Shown: positions 5,484 to 12,868, counted from the stretch's first letter. The stretch is 14,317 nucleotides of DNA from DATJUF01 sp035524095 (GCA_035524095.1 DATKPK010000041.1:1-14317), one strand, 5' to 3'. Notes: generated from the letters alone by a model not told the origin. Numbers and translations: made by a program.

Positions 5484-8400
5484 ATGGCGCGAAAGCGGAT
5501 AAAGACCCTTGCTAGTGAATGGGGAGTGGCGGTCGAAGACGTGTTGGCGAGTACGACTCGTCTACATTTGTCTCACGCTCACTCCGAATCGAGCTTGCTC
5601 TCTCAGGAAGAGACCGATCGGGTCAAGGCTGATCTCGACGATCAAGCCCAGCGCGCCGCCCTGATGCGGCGCGAAACAGTCCTCGAAACTAGCGCAGGCA
5701 AGGTGCTCGAAAAGCGCTTGACTGCAACGGTGATGCGCCGGCGTCATGCAGAGCCTGATCCGAACGCTCCACAATCGAGCGAAGAGCCGTTCCATTTCGA
5801 AGTCGACAAGGACCAGAACGATCAGTTTGCTGCACCCTTCTTCGACGAACCCATTACCAGCGAGCTGCCGGAACCGCCGGTGTTCGAGCCGGTCGAGCTC
5901 GCCGCTCCTACACCTCCACCCGCGATGCCATCGGCTCCCGAGGAGCAGGCAAGCATCAGCGCTCAGGCGGAATCAACTCCGCCCACTCGCGCGGAATCAA
6001 TCCCCGCCGACGCAGAGCCAGCGCAACCCGAGTCAGAGATAGTCTCTGCCGAGGCGTCGTCGATCAACGGTAGCAACCGGTCGGAAACAGCCGCCGAACA
6101 TCACGAAGTTGCACCTGGCGGCGAAGCTCAATCGTCCTTTAATCAAGGTGCCCCGCAAGCGCCAGCCGAGGAGATTGCACCCATAGCGAACGGAACGGCC
6201 CACGTTATCGGATCCTCAACCACACCAGCCGGTATCGAGGCAAGTCCAGCCGAAGCGGACAAAGTACCGCCCGCAGCCGAACAACCGCCGGTTGCCGCGA
6301 AACCTCCTATCACCTCAAGGCCAGCGCCGTACCAGAGGCCTGATGCCGCGCGGCAGCCCGGACGGCAACCTTTTCAACCGCGCTCGCCGCTTCCTCCGCG
6401 CGCACCTCTGCCACCGCGATCATCGCAACCGCCGCGTCCGCCACTCGGTGCGTCGCCCTTGGCATCAGCGTCCCCGATGGTTCAGCCTCCACGTGACAGT
6501 GCGCCGCCGCGAATGCTCGGGCCGACTATCGGCTATCGCGGTCCAGGCCCGCAGCAACGTAGGCCTGAAGTGCGGCCGCAGGCCCCGGGAGACCCCAGCA
6601 AGACCATCAACCTGACTGGCGGTGCACATGCGTCCGCTCCCTCTCTGGACGATGGTCCGCGTGGCCCAAAGGTTCTTGGCAAGATTGATCTCCGCAAACC
6701 GGCTGCGCCCGCGCCATCGCGTCCAGCGGCTCCGGGCGGTTTATCGCGGCCAGGTTCGGGAGCGCAGCGCCCAGGCGAACGGCGCGTTAATCCTAGCCTC
6801 ACACAGCCGAGTCAACCCGACTTCACTCCTGGTATGCCGCCGCCCGATCAGCTCAAGCCGGGTGCGCGCCCTATCAAGAAAAAGCGGGTCGTCAAAAAAG
6901 GTACGACCGATCTCGCAGCCGAACGTGAGATGCGCGGGTTGCGTGTTCCGAAGAAACGCCGCGCCTTACCCGGCAAGGAGCAACGCAAGACCAATATCAC
7001 CACGCCGAAGGCTTCCAAGCGCATCGTTCGGATCACCGAGGGCGTCACGGTTGCCGACCTCGCTCGCAACATGGGTGTCAAAGCCGGTGAGATTATCCGC
7101 AAGTTGATGGACCTCGGCGTGATGTCCACGCTTAATCAGGTGCTCGACGTCGATACCGCGACGCTGGTCGCGAGCGAATTCGGCTATAGCGTTGAAAACG
7201 TCGCGTTCGATGCTGAATCAGCGATTGAAGAAACCGAGGAAGCCGCCACTGGCGACCTTGTGACGCGGCCTCCAGTCGTCACCGTGATGGGTCACGTCGA
7301 TCACGGTAAAACCTCGCTACTCGACGCGATTCGCCATACCAGCGTTACCGAAGGCGAGTTTGGTGGGATCACCCAACATATCGGCGCCTACATGGTCGAG
7401 ATCAACGACCGTCAGATCAGCTTCGTCGATACCCCCGGTCACGAGGCCTTTACCGCGATGCGCGCGCGTGGCGCCAAAGTCACCGACATCGTCATCCTTG
7501 TCGTCGCAGCCGATGAAGGCGTGATGCCGCAGACGGTCGAGGCGTTGAATCATGCCAAGGCTGCCAGGGTTCCGATCATCGTTGCCGTTAATAAGATCGA
7601 CCGCCCCGAGGCCAACGTCGATCGCGTCAAGCAGCAACTCACCGAACACGGTTTGATCCCGGAGGATTACGGCGGCGATACGATCGTGGTGCCGGTCTCG
7701 GCGCGTACGCGCGAGGGCATCGACCGCCTGCTCGAAATGATTCTCCTTCAGGCCGACGTGATGGACCTGAAGGCCAACCCGAACCGCAGCGCTCGTGGCA
7801 CCGTCGTCGAGTCCGAACTCGACAAAGGCCGCGGTCCCGTTGCAACGGTGCTCATTCAGGAAGGTACTCTGCGCCAGGGCGACGCCTTTGTATGCGGCAG
7901 CTCTTATGGCCGCGTGCGCGCGATGCAGAATCATCTCGGCCAGCGCATCACTGAGGCAGGTCCCTCGACGCCGGTCGAAATCTTTGGCCTGTCAGCCGTA
8001 CCCGAACCCGGTACGTCCTTCGTCGGTGTCGCTGAGGAAGCCAAGGCGCGCCAGGTCGCGGAGTTCCGTCGTTCCAAGCAGCGCGAAGGCGTATTGCAAA
8101 AGACCAGCCGCATCTCGCTCCAGGATTTGAGCGAGCGGATGCTGGCCGGTGAAGTCAAAGAGTTGAGCGTCATTATTAAGGGCGACGTCAACGGGTCGGT
8201 TGAGGCCTTGGCGGAATCACTCGCGCGGCTTTCCACCAACGAAGTTAAACTCGACATTATGCATCGCTCGGTCGGCGCGATTTCCGAGACTGACGTGACA
8301 CTTGCCGCTGCTTCCAAGGCGATTATCATCGGCTTCAATGTGCGTCCTGAACCGAAGGCCGCGCAGCTCGCCGAAAAAGAGAACGTCGAAATTCGCCTCT

Positions 8401-8828
8401 ACACGATCATTTATGAAGCGATTAACGACATACGCGAGGCCATGGAAGGGCTGCTTGCTCCGACCTTCCGCGAAAAATCTCTGGGCCGCGCCGAAGTCCG
8501 CCAGACTTTCGTTGTTCAAGGTACGACGGTTGCCGGGGCGATGGTCGTCGATGGCAAGGTCCAGCGCAATGCGCGAGGCCGCCTGGTGCGCGACGGCCGT
8601 GTCGTATGGGAAGGCAAGATCGCTACGCTACGTCGTTTCAAAGACGACGCGCGCGAGGTGCTAGCCGGTTACGAATGTGGTATCGGGCTTGAGAATTTCA
8701 ACGATATCAAACCTGGTGACGTGATCGAGGACTTCGAGCTGGAGACGGTCTTGCGCAAGCTTGCGATACCTAAGCCTGAGACAGTTCGCGGTACGAGCGC
8801 AGCTGTCGAAAAGCAACCGCCGGCTTAA
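5484..8828 (+). CDS. infB: translation initiation factor IF-2
   Basis: This cytosolic GTPase places initiator tRNA on the 30S subunit and promotes 50S joining. Order of parts: an N-terminal IF2-N-like segment (about 1-90); a long Pro/Ala/Glu-rich low-complexity linker (about 91-490); a second IF2-N helical segment (RITEGVTVADLARNMG, from about 515); and the GTPase domain. GTPase motifs are G1 GHVDHGKT (603-610), G2 GGITQHIGAY, G3 DTPGHE (649-654, His653 equivalent to the catalytic histidine), G4 NKID (703-706) and G5 SARTREG (from 739). Domains II, III and IV follow to residue 1114. E. coli IF2 has 890 residues; the excess lies in the linker. The lysine-rich KKKRVVKKG and KKRRALPGKEQRKTNITTPKAS segments resemble deltaproteobacterial IF2. 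Only a weak ribosome site precedes the ATG, consistent with translational coupling to ylxR. Confidence 0.99.
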   Translation: MARKRIKTLASEWGVAVEDVLASTTRLHLSHAHSESSLLSQEETDRVKADLDDQAQRAALMRRETVLETSAGKVLEKRLTATVMRRRHAEPDPNAPQSSEEPFHFEVDKDQNDQFAAPFFDEPITSELPEPPVFEPVELAAPTPPPAMPSAPEEQASISAQAESTPPTRAESIPADAEPAQPESEIVSAEASSINGSNRSETAAEHHEVAPGGEAQSSFNQGAPQAPAEEIAPIANGTAHVIGSSTTPAGIEASPAEADKVPPAAEQPPVAAKPPITSRPAPYQRPDAARQPGRQPFQPRSPLPPRAPLPPRSSQPPRPPLGASPLASASPMVQPPRDSAPPRMLGPTIGYRGPGPQQRRPEVRPQAPGDPSKTINLTGGAHASAPSLDDGPRGPKVLGKIDLRKPAAPAPSRPAAPGGLSRPGSGAQRPGERRVNPSLTQPSQPDFTPGMPPPDQLKPGARPIKKKRVVKKGTTDLAAEREMRGLRVPKKRRALPGKEQRKTNITTPKASKRIVRITEGVTVADLARNMGVKAGEIIRKLMDLGVMSTLNQVLDVDTATLVASEFGYSVENVAFDAESAIEETEEAATGDLVTRPPVVTVMGHVDHGKTSLLDAIRHTSVTEGEFGGITQHIGAYMVEINDRQISFVDTPGHEAFTAMRARGAKVTDIVILVVAADEGVMPQTVEALNHAKAARVPIIVAVNKIDRPEANVDRVKQQLTEHGLIPEDYGGDTIVVPVSARTREGIDRLLEMILLQADVMDLKANPNRSARGTVVESELDKGRGPVATVLIQEGTLRQGDAFVCGSSYGRVRAMQNHLGQRITEAGPSTPVEIFGLSAVPEPGTSFVGVAEEAKARQVAEFRRSKQREGVLQKTSRISLQDLSERMLAGEVKELSVIIKGDVNGSVEALAESLARLSTNEVKLDIMHRSVGAISETDVTLAAASKAIIIGFNVRPEPKAAQLAEKENVEIRLYTIIYEAINDIREAMEGLLAPTFREKSLGRAEVRQTFVVQGTTVAGAMVVDGKVQRNARGRLVRDGRVVWEGKIATLRRFKDDAREVLAGYECGIGLENFNDIKPGDVIEDFELETVLRKLAIPKPETVRGTSAAVEKQPPA

Positions 8829-8833
8829 TCGTA

Positions 8834-8863
8834 ATGACCGCCGGGTACCCGCTCGGCGGTCAT
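8834..8863 (+). other. perfect intercistronic hairpin after infB
   Basis: ATGACCGCCG (8834-8843) and CGGCGGTCAT (8854-8863) form a perfect 10-bp stem around a 10-base loop. The 8843-8850 segment GGGTACCC is itself palindromic. No T-run follows, so it is not a classical intrinsic terminator. It starts six bases after the infB stop and ends 35 bases before the DUF503 gene. It could be a partial terminator, an mRNA processing site or a 3'-end stabiliser. Confidence 0.6.
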
Positions 8864-8898
8864 CTGGGCCTTGCGAAAGCGTAAGAGGGCAGTTTGTC

Positions 8899-9186
8899 AT
8901 GGTCGTCGGAGTGATGCGGCTCTCGCTGTTTCTGCCTGAGAACCATTCGCTCAAGGGCAAACGCCAAATTCTTCGTGCGATTAAGGCCCGTGTCCGCAAT
9001 AAGTTCAACGTCTCGATTGCCGAATCTGACGACCACGATCTGTGGCAGCGGGCCGAGCTGGGAATCTGCCAAGTCGGCAACGATCGCGCTTTCGTTGATT
9101 CCGCCCTCCGCGAAGTCGTCAACTACATCGAAGGGCTAGCTCTCGCACCGCTTGGCGAGGAGCGATTGGAAATTCTCAACTACTAA
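8899..9186 (+). CDS. DUF503 (YlxP-like) family protein
   Basis: The protein of 95 residues belongs to DUF503, small alpha/beta proteins commonly found between infB and rbfA; some annotations link them to ribosome maturation, but no biochemical activity is firmly established. The match rests on MVVGVMRLSLFLP (1-13), the family core HSLKGKRQILRAIKARVRNKFNVS (16-39) and AESDDHDLWQRAELG (41-55). The ATG at 8899 is preceded by AAGAGGG at suitable distance and coincides with the first conserved residue. An open frame reaching further upstream overlaps the end of infB and shows no similarity. It lies 70 nt after infB, with a hairpin between, and 65 nt before rbfA. Confidence 0.9.
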   Translation: MVVGVMRLSLFLPENHSLKGKRQILRAIKARVRNKFNVSIAESDDHDLWQRAELGICQVGNDRAFVDSALREVVNYIEGLALAPLGEERLEILNY

Positions 9187-9251
9187 CTTTTTCCATCGCT
9201 TCCCGCAAAGCCACTTTTCGGTAAGGGCCGCTACGCGATAGTATCAGCGTT

Positions 9252-9608
9252 GTGGCTACCAGCGATGGCAGGCGGCCCGGAAGGGTCGCCGAAATGGTTT
9301 TGCGCGAATTGTCGCTGATGCTGATTCGTGATCTAAAAGATCCGAGGCTGCGCGGGGTCACCCTCACTTCCGTCAAAATGAGCGACGATTTGCGTCATGG
9401 GCGGGTTTTCTTCTCGCATCTTGAGGGCCAGTCGCGCGCCGCCGAGGCCATTCGTGGTTTCCACAGCGCCGACGGCTTTATCCGCCGTTCGATCGGGCAA
9501 GCTCTTACGCTCCGCCACATTCCCCAGTTCGATTACGAATTTGACTCCGGCCCCGAAACAGCCGCTCGCCTCGACGCGTTGTTACGCGAAGAACGCTCTA
9601 GGACGTAA
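9252..9608 (+). CDS. rbfA: ribosome-binding factor A
   Basis: RbfA binds the immature 30S subunit and helps 16S rRNA 5'-end maturation, notably in the cold. The 118-residue protein has the single KH-like fold pattern: RVAEMVLRELSLMLIRDLKDPRL (11-33) and VTLTSVKMSDDLRHGRVFFS (36-55), in which KDPR and the DL-x-x-(A/G)-x-V strand are diagnostic. A late HIPQFDYEFD stretch matches the usual P-x-L-x-F-x-x-D end. The length is normal. The start is a GTG at 9252 with no clear Shine-Dalgarno; no better in-frame start is seen. It ends the translation module: truB, rpsO and pnp, which often follow, are absent, and the next gene is a flavin monooxygenase. Confidence 0.95.
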   Translation: MATSDGRRPGRVAEMVLRELSLMLIRDLKDPRLRGVTLTSVKMSDDLRHGRVFFSHLEGQSRAAEAIRGFHSADGFIRRSIGQALTLRHIPQFDYEFDSGPETAARLDALLREERSRT

Positions 9609-9617
9609 CGCCCCCAT

Positions 9618-9674
9618 CAGACCGGCGTAGGACGCAGCGTCTGTGCTGGCGAGGTGTCGTACACGACACGCCTC
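9618..9674 (+). other. two consecutive hairpins downstream of rbfA
   Basis: Hairpin one pairs CAGAC (9618-9622) with GTCTG (9639-9643), and inside it GCGT (9625-9628) with ACGC (9632-9635). Hairpin two pairs GTGTCGT (9654-9660) with ACGACAC (9663-9669). It is extended by GAG (9651-9653) with CTC (9672-9674) after a two-base bulge. No T-run follows either. They may mark the 3' end of the translation operon. The rest of 9609-9861 holds no gene that I can support, only the promoter and leader described separately. Confidence 0.45.
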
Positions 9675-9729
9675 CACTCTTACATCACACGCCGCGCTCT
9701 TTCCGAAGCTGACCCTGACGCCTGTATTC

Positions 9730-9758
9730 TTGTAACCGCAGGCATAAGGTCGTATAGA
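9730..9758 (+). promoter_or_regulatory. sigma70-type promoter candidate for the luciferase-like gene
   Basis: TTGTAA (9730-9735) and TATAGA (9753-9758) are separated by exactly 17 bases, each with four of six consensus matches. An overlapping TAGAAT gives five of six with a 19-base spacer. Transcription would start near 9765 and leave a leader of about 97 bases before the ATG. It lies after the rbfA hairpins and before an isolated, strongly translated gene, which supports it. Confidence 0.5.
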
Positions 9759-9847
9759 ATGAGCCTATGCCCTCGGCTTATGCTGCGGCGACTGCTTCGA
9801 ACGCACATTCATGCCGATACTAGCTCCTTGTCGGCCTATCGATTCTT

Positions 9848-9853
9848 AGGAGG
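9848..9853 (+). promoter_or_regulatory. consensus ribosome binding site of the luciferase-like gene
   Basis: A full AGGAGG lies eight bases before the ATG at 9862. It is the best Shine-Dalgarno in the window and fixes this start. High translation of the gene is implied. Confidence 0.85.
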
Positions 9854-9861
9854 ATCATCAT

Positions 9862-10965
9862 ATGAAAGTTGGAGTATCGTTCTTCTGTCAGAACTATTTT
9901 CGCGCGCAAAAGCCCGACCACGAGCTTTATCGTGAAGACCTGAAACTCGCCGATATGGTCGAGCCGCTCGGCTTCGATTCTATCTGGGGCGTCGAGCATC
10001 ACTTCTCACCCTACACGATGATTCCCGACGTTCTTCAATTCCTCACTTACATGGCCGGCCGGACTACTCGCGTTGGTTTTGGCTCGATGGTCGTAGTGCT
10101 CCCCTGGCATGACCCGGTGCGAGTCGCCGAGCAAATCGCGATGCTGGATATCTACGCTGGCGACCGCGAGCTTACCCTCGGCTTCGGGCGCGGTTCGGGC
10201 CGCATAGAGTACGACGGCTTCCGCGTCTCGATGAGCGAATCACGCGACCGCTTCACCGAGGCGGCGGAAATCGTGACCCTCGGCCTGACGCAGGACCGTT
10301 TCTCTTACAAAGGGAAGTTCTTCCATATCCCCGAGATGAGCATCCGGCCGCGCGCGCCTCACAAGAACCTTACTGATCGATTCTACGGCGCAATCGTCAG
10401 TCCCGAAACTGGCGATATCATGGCCAAGCTCGGCATGGGGATGCTGGTGATCCCGCAGAAAGGTTGGGAAGGCCACGCCGCGGACTACGAGCACTTCCGC
10501 AATTCCTGCATCAAATTTGGCCAAACCCCGAAGCGCCCGATCGTCGTCGCGTTCATCTATTGCGGACGCACTGAAAAGGAAGCTCAGGCTGGTTCCGATC
10601 AGTGGATGGGTAATTATGCCGACACCGCCATCAGCCACTACGAATACGACGAGCCGGAACATTTCCGTAATGTGAAAGGCTACGAGTATCACGTGAAAAT
10701 GGCCGAGGCGACCAAGAACAGCTCGCAAGCCTTCCGTGATCTCTTCTGCAAGACGCAAGTCTATGGCACGCCCGAGAAATGCGTCGAGACGCTGCGCACC
10801 ATCGCGCAAACAATGGACGCAGCCGAGTTCGTGGGCGTCTTCAAGTACGGTGGGATGCCGCTGGAAGTGGCCGAGCGCAACATCAAGTTGTTTGCCGATG
10901 AGGTGCTGCCGCATATCAAGGCCGGTACCGATCCGCAGGCTGCGACCGCCGCTGCGGGCCGCTGA
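9862..10965 (+). CDS. luciferase-like (LLM class) flavin-dependent monooxygenase
   Basis: The 367-residue protein belongs to the bacterial luciferase-like TIM-barrel family, which uses reduced FMN or F420 from a partner reductase for oxygenation or hydride transfer. Seen: N-terminal strand MKVGVSFF, GFDSIWGVEHHFSP (37-50) with the E-H-H motif (45-47) equivalent to the LuxA active-site region, VVVLPWHDPVRVAEQIAMLD (77-96), LGFGRGSGRIEY (106-117) and the late GTPEKCVETL block that binds phosphate in relatives. FMN versus F420 cannot be settled; the EHH and LPWHDP pattern is more like LuxA-type alkanal monooxygenases. No flavin reductase gene lies beside it, so reduced flavin must come from elsewhere. 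The gene appears to be its own transcription unit with promoter, AGGAGG site and terminator. The substrate is unknown. Confidence 0.92.
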   Translation: MKVGVSFFCQNYFRAQKPDHELYREDLKLADMVEPLGFDSIWGVEHHFSPYTMIPDVLQFLTYMAGRTTRVGFGSMVVVLPWHDPVRVAEQIAMLDIYAGDRELTLGFGRGSGRIEYDGFRVSMSESRDRFTEAAEIVTLGLTQDRFSYKGKFFHIPEMSIRPRAPHKNLTDRFYGAIVSPETGDIMAKLGMGMLVIPQKGWEGHAADYEHFRNSCIKFGQTPKRPIVVAFIYCGRTEKEAQAGSDQWMGNYADTAISHYEYDEPEHFRNVKGYEYHVKMAEATKNSSQAFRDLFCKTQVYGTPEKCVETLRTIAQTMDAAEFVGVFKYGGMPLEVAERNIKLFADEVLPHIKAGTDPQAATAAAGR

Positions 10966-10990
10966 TCCCGCACTGACTATTTGAGTCGTC

Positions 10991-11030
10991 AGGCGGTGAC
11001 TGCTTAACGGTGGTCACCGCCTCTCATTTT
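10991..11030 (+). terminator. intrinsic terminator of the luciferase-like gene
   Basis: AGGCGGTGAC (10991-11000) and GTCACCGCCT (11013-11022) make a perfect 10-bp GC-rich stem with a 12-base loop, followed by CTCATTTT (11023-11030). It begins 26 bases after the stop codon. The rest of the gap to 11161 shows only a 5-bp dyad (11069-11080) and no convincing promoter. Confidence 0.75.
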
Positions 11031-11161
11031 CGATGAAACGGCCAAGATGATCGCGCTCCATCGCGCAAAGCTTGTAAGCTCGCGGGGAAGCCTCTATTAG
11101 TTGCCCAGCGCGTTCGCAGGACTGCTTAAAAAATAGCCCAATACTTCGTGAGGTAATTACG

Positions 11162-11956
11162 ATGCCCTACGCTGACAATGGCGGAGTCAAAATCTTCTTC
11201 GACACTTACGGCAAAGGCACGCCGATCGTTTTTCTCCATCCTTGGACCACCAGTGGCTATATCTGGTATTTCCAGATCTTCCCCTTCGCCAGAACCAACC
11301 AGGTCATCGCAATCGACCATCGTGGACACGGCCGCTCGGATAAACCAGCCAGCGGCTATGCGATCCAGACTCATGCGAGCGACGTTGCAGCGGTCCTCGA
11401 CTCACTCAAAATCGACAAGGCGATCCTCGTTGGTAACTCGATCGGCGGTATGATCGCGATGCAATTTACACTCGACTACCCTAATCGCGTGCTTGGCCAG
11501 TTCATTCTGAGCAGCGGCACTGGACTCGGCGAGGGCATGCCGAAGGAAGTGAGCGCGGCCTTCAAAACCAACTACGAGGCGACTTTTGGTGCCCTGCTCG
11601 ACGGCACTGTTTCGGCGAAAACCCGTAAAGAGCGCGGCGAAATTGTCGAGGTGATGAAGTCGCACTTCCTCGTCGAGTCCAACTTTCCCCGCCACGTCTT
11701 CGATTCCTCGTTCGCCGATCCCAACGGCGTCTTCAACTGGAACATCAAGAGCCGCTTGTCATCAATCAAAGCCCCGACCATCGTCTACGCGGGCGCGGAG
11801 GATCAGGCGACGCCGGTGGCCGCCAATCAATTCTTGGCCGATAACATCCCCGGCGCGAAGCTTCACGTCATCAAGGACGTCGGCCATTTCTTCCAGCTCG
11901 AAAAGCCGCTCGAGTTTAATGCCGCCCTCAAGGAGTTCATCTCGACGTTGCGTTAG
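11162..11956 (+). CDS. alpha/beta-fold hydrolase
   Basis: The 264-residue protein has the alpha/beta-hydrolase layout. The oxyanion segment is HPWTTS (26-31), followed by IDHRGHGRSDKP (51-62). The nucleophile elbow GNSIGG has Ser93, the acid is Asp214 in YAGAEDQATP (209-218) and the base is His242 in KDVGHFF (238-244). The complete Ser-Asp-His triad means an active hydrolase, of the group that includes 3-oxoadipate enol-lactonase and C-C-bond hydrolases such as MhpC; a serine nucleophile argues against haloalkane dehalogenase. The short cap (about 120-195) gives no substrate hint. There is no signal peptide, so it is cytosolic. GAGGT about eight bases before the ATG sets the start. The dehydrogenase follows 63 nt later on the same strand, probably cotranscribed. 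Confidence 0.92.
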   Translation: MPYADNGGVKIFFDTYGKGTPIVFLHPWTTSGYIWYFQIFPFARTNQVIAIDHRGHGRSDKPASGYAIQTHASDVAAVLDSLKIDKAILVGNSIGGMIAMQFTLDYPNRVLGQFILSSGTGLGEGMPKEVSAAFKTNYEATFGALLDGTVSAKTRKERGEIVEVMKSHFLVESNFPRHVFDSSFADPNGVFNWNIKSRLSSIKAPTIVYAGAEDQATPVAANQFLADNIPGAKLHVIKDVGHFFQLEKPLEFNAALKEFISTLR

Positions 11957-11976
11957 TGCCGGATTATCATGGCTGC

Positions 11977-11993
11977 GCCGCTTGCAGAGCGGC
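11977..11993 (+). other. small intercistronic hairpin between hydrolase and dehydrogenase
   Basis: GCCGCT (11977-11982) and AGCGGC (11988-11993) form a perfect 6-bp stem with a 5-base loop. CACCTGTTTTG follows, a poor T-run. It could reduce read-through into the dehydrogenase or be neutral. Confidence 0.35.
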
Positions 11994-12019
11994 TCACCTG
12001 TTTTGTCCATGAGGTCGCA

Positions 12020-12787
12020 ATGGAACTCAAAGATGCGGTCGCTCTAATCACGGGCGGAGGCTCGGGACTCGGTGAGGCCACTGCCCGCGAATTTGTCGCG
12101 GGCGGCGCGAAGGCCGTCATTCTCGACTTGCCGAATTCCTCCGGACCAGCTCTGGCGGATTCCTTCGGTGCTCAGGGTCTATTCATCGCAGCGGACGTTG
12201 GTTCCGGCGAGGCTGTCGAAAAGGCGATCGCGCAAGCAGTGAGTCGCTTCGGCGGACTTCACATTGCTGTCAACTGCGCCGGTGTCGGCAAGGCTCAACG
12301 CACTATCAGTAAGGAAGGGCCCCATTCACTTGAGCTCTTTACCCGCGTCATTCAGGTCAACCTGATCGGTACGTTCAACGTGATTCGCTTGGCCGCTCAG
12401 CAGATGTCGCTCAACACGCCCAACAGCGACAACGAGCGCGGAGTGATCATCAACACTGCCTCAATCGCTGCCTTCGATGGTCAGATCGGTCAAGCAGCGT
12501 ATTCTGCCTCGAAGGGTGGCGTCGTTGGGTTGACGCTGCCCGTCGCCCGCGACCTCTCCTCTATCGGTATCCGTGTCTGTACGATCGCGCCCGGAACCTT
12601 CGACACTCCGATGCTTGCGACGTTGCCGGAGCCTGCGCGGCGCGCCCTCGGCGCTCAGATTCCGTTCCCATCGCGCCTTGGACGTCCCGCCGAGTATGCA
12701 GCGCTTGCTCGGCATATCGTCGAAAATTCGATGCTGAACGGTGAGACGATTCGGCTTGACGGCGCGCTGAGAATGCCGCCGCGCTGA
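12020..12787 (+). CDS. short-chain dehydrogenase, HSD17B10-like 3-hydroxyacyl-CoA dehydrogenase
   Basis: This 255-residue classical SDR has TGGGSGLG (11-18) as the cofactor loop, Asp36 at the end of strand 2 (favours NAD over NADP), NCAG (85-88), Asn114, Ser148, Tyr161 and Lys165 in YSASK. The segments GVIINTASIAAFDGQIGQ (141-158), IAPGTFDTPML (189-199) and NGETIRLDGALRMPPR at the end closely follow the mitochondrial HSD17B10 and bacterial 3-hydroxyacyl-CoA dehydrogenase type-2 pattern. It probably oxidises 3-hydroxyacyl-CoA, or a hydroxysteroid-like alcohol, to the ketone. The ATG at 12020 is chosen because GAGG precedes it and the fold starts three residues later. An in-frame ATG at 11969 would add 17 residues that look like translated hairpin sequence. 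It partners naturally with the acyl-CoA dehydrogenase upstream. Confidence 0.9.
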   Translation: MELKDAVALITGGGSGLGEATAREFVAGGAKAVILDLPNSSGPALADSFGAQGLFIAADVGSGEAVEKAIAQAVSRFGGLHIAVNCAGVGKAQRTISKEGPHSLELFTRVIQVNLIGTFNVIRLAAQQMSLNTPNSDNERGVIINTASIAAFDGQIGQAAYSASKGGVVGLTLPVARDLSSIGIRVCTIAPGTFDTPMLATLPEPARRALGAQIPFPSRLGRPAEYAALARHIVENSMLNGETIRLDGALRMPPR

Positions 12788-12811
12788 TCGCTCAGCCTGT
12801 CAGCTTAGGGC

Positions 12812-12842
12812 CATCGCTTCAAAAGCTTGCTTTTTGGCGATG
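12812..12842. terminator. bidirectional terminator between convergent genes
   Basis: CATCGC (12812-12817) pairs with GCGATG (12837-12842). Inside, AAAAGC (12821-12826) pairs with GCTTTT (12829-12834), separated by a small TTC/TG internal loop, giving 12 base pairs in all. T-rich or A-rich tracts lie on both inner arms. It lies between the ends of the plus-strand dehydrogenase and the minus-strand exported protein, as expected for a shared terminator. Confidence 0.65.
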
Positions 12843-12868
12843 CTCAGCTTGCCATTTGCCCGACGCGT

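Noticed and set aside
7317..7934. Long minus-strand open frame inside infB
   Set aside because: It is antisense to the highly conserved GTPase domain. The codon bias of infB leaves the opposite strand open, and the translation resembles no family.
9654..9935. Plus-strand open frame of 93 codons overlapping the start of the luciferase-like gene
   Set aside because: It runs through a hairpin and the candidate promoter and overlaps the true gene out of frame. It has no ribosome site and no family features.
10240..10914. Long minus-strand open frame inside the luciferase-like gene
   Set aside because: It is antisense to a clearly coding region, with no ribosome site and no recognisable motif.
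11969..12019. Seventeen-residue N-terminal extension of the HSD17B10-like dehydrogenase
   Set aside because: It would translate the intercistronic hairpin, and the ATG at 12020 has its own GAGG site and starts right before the cofactor-binding fold.
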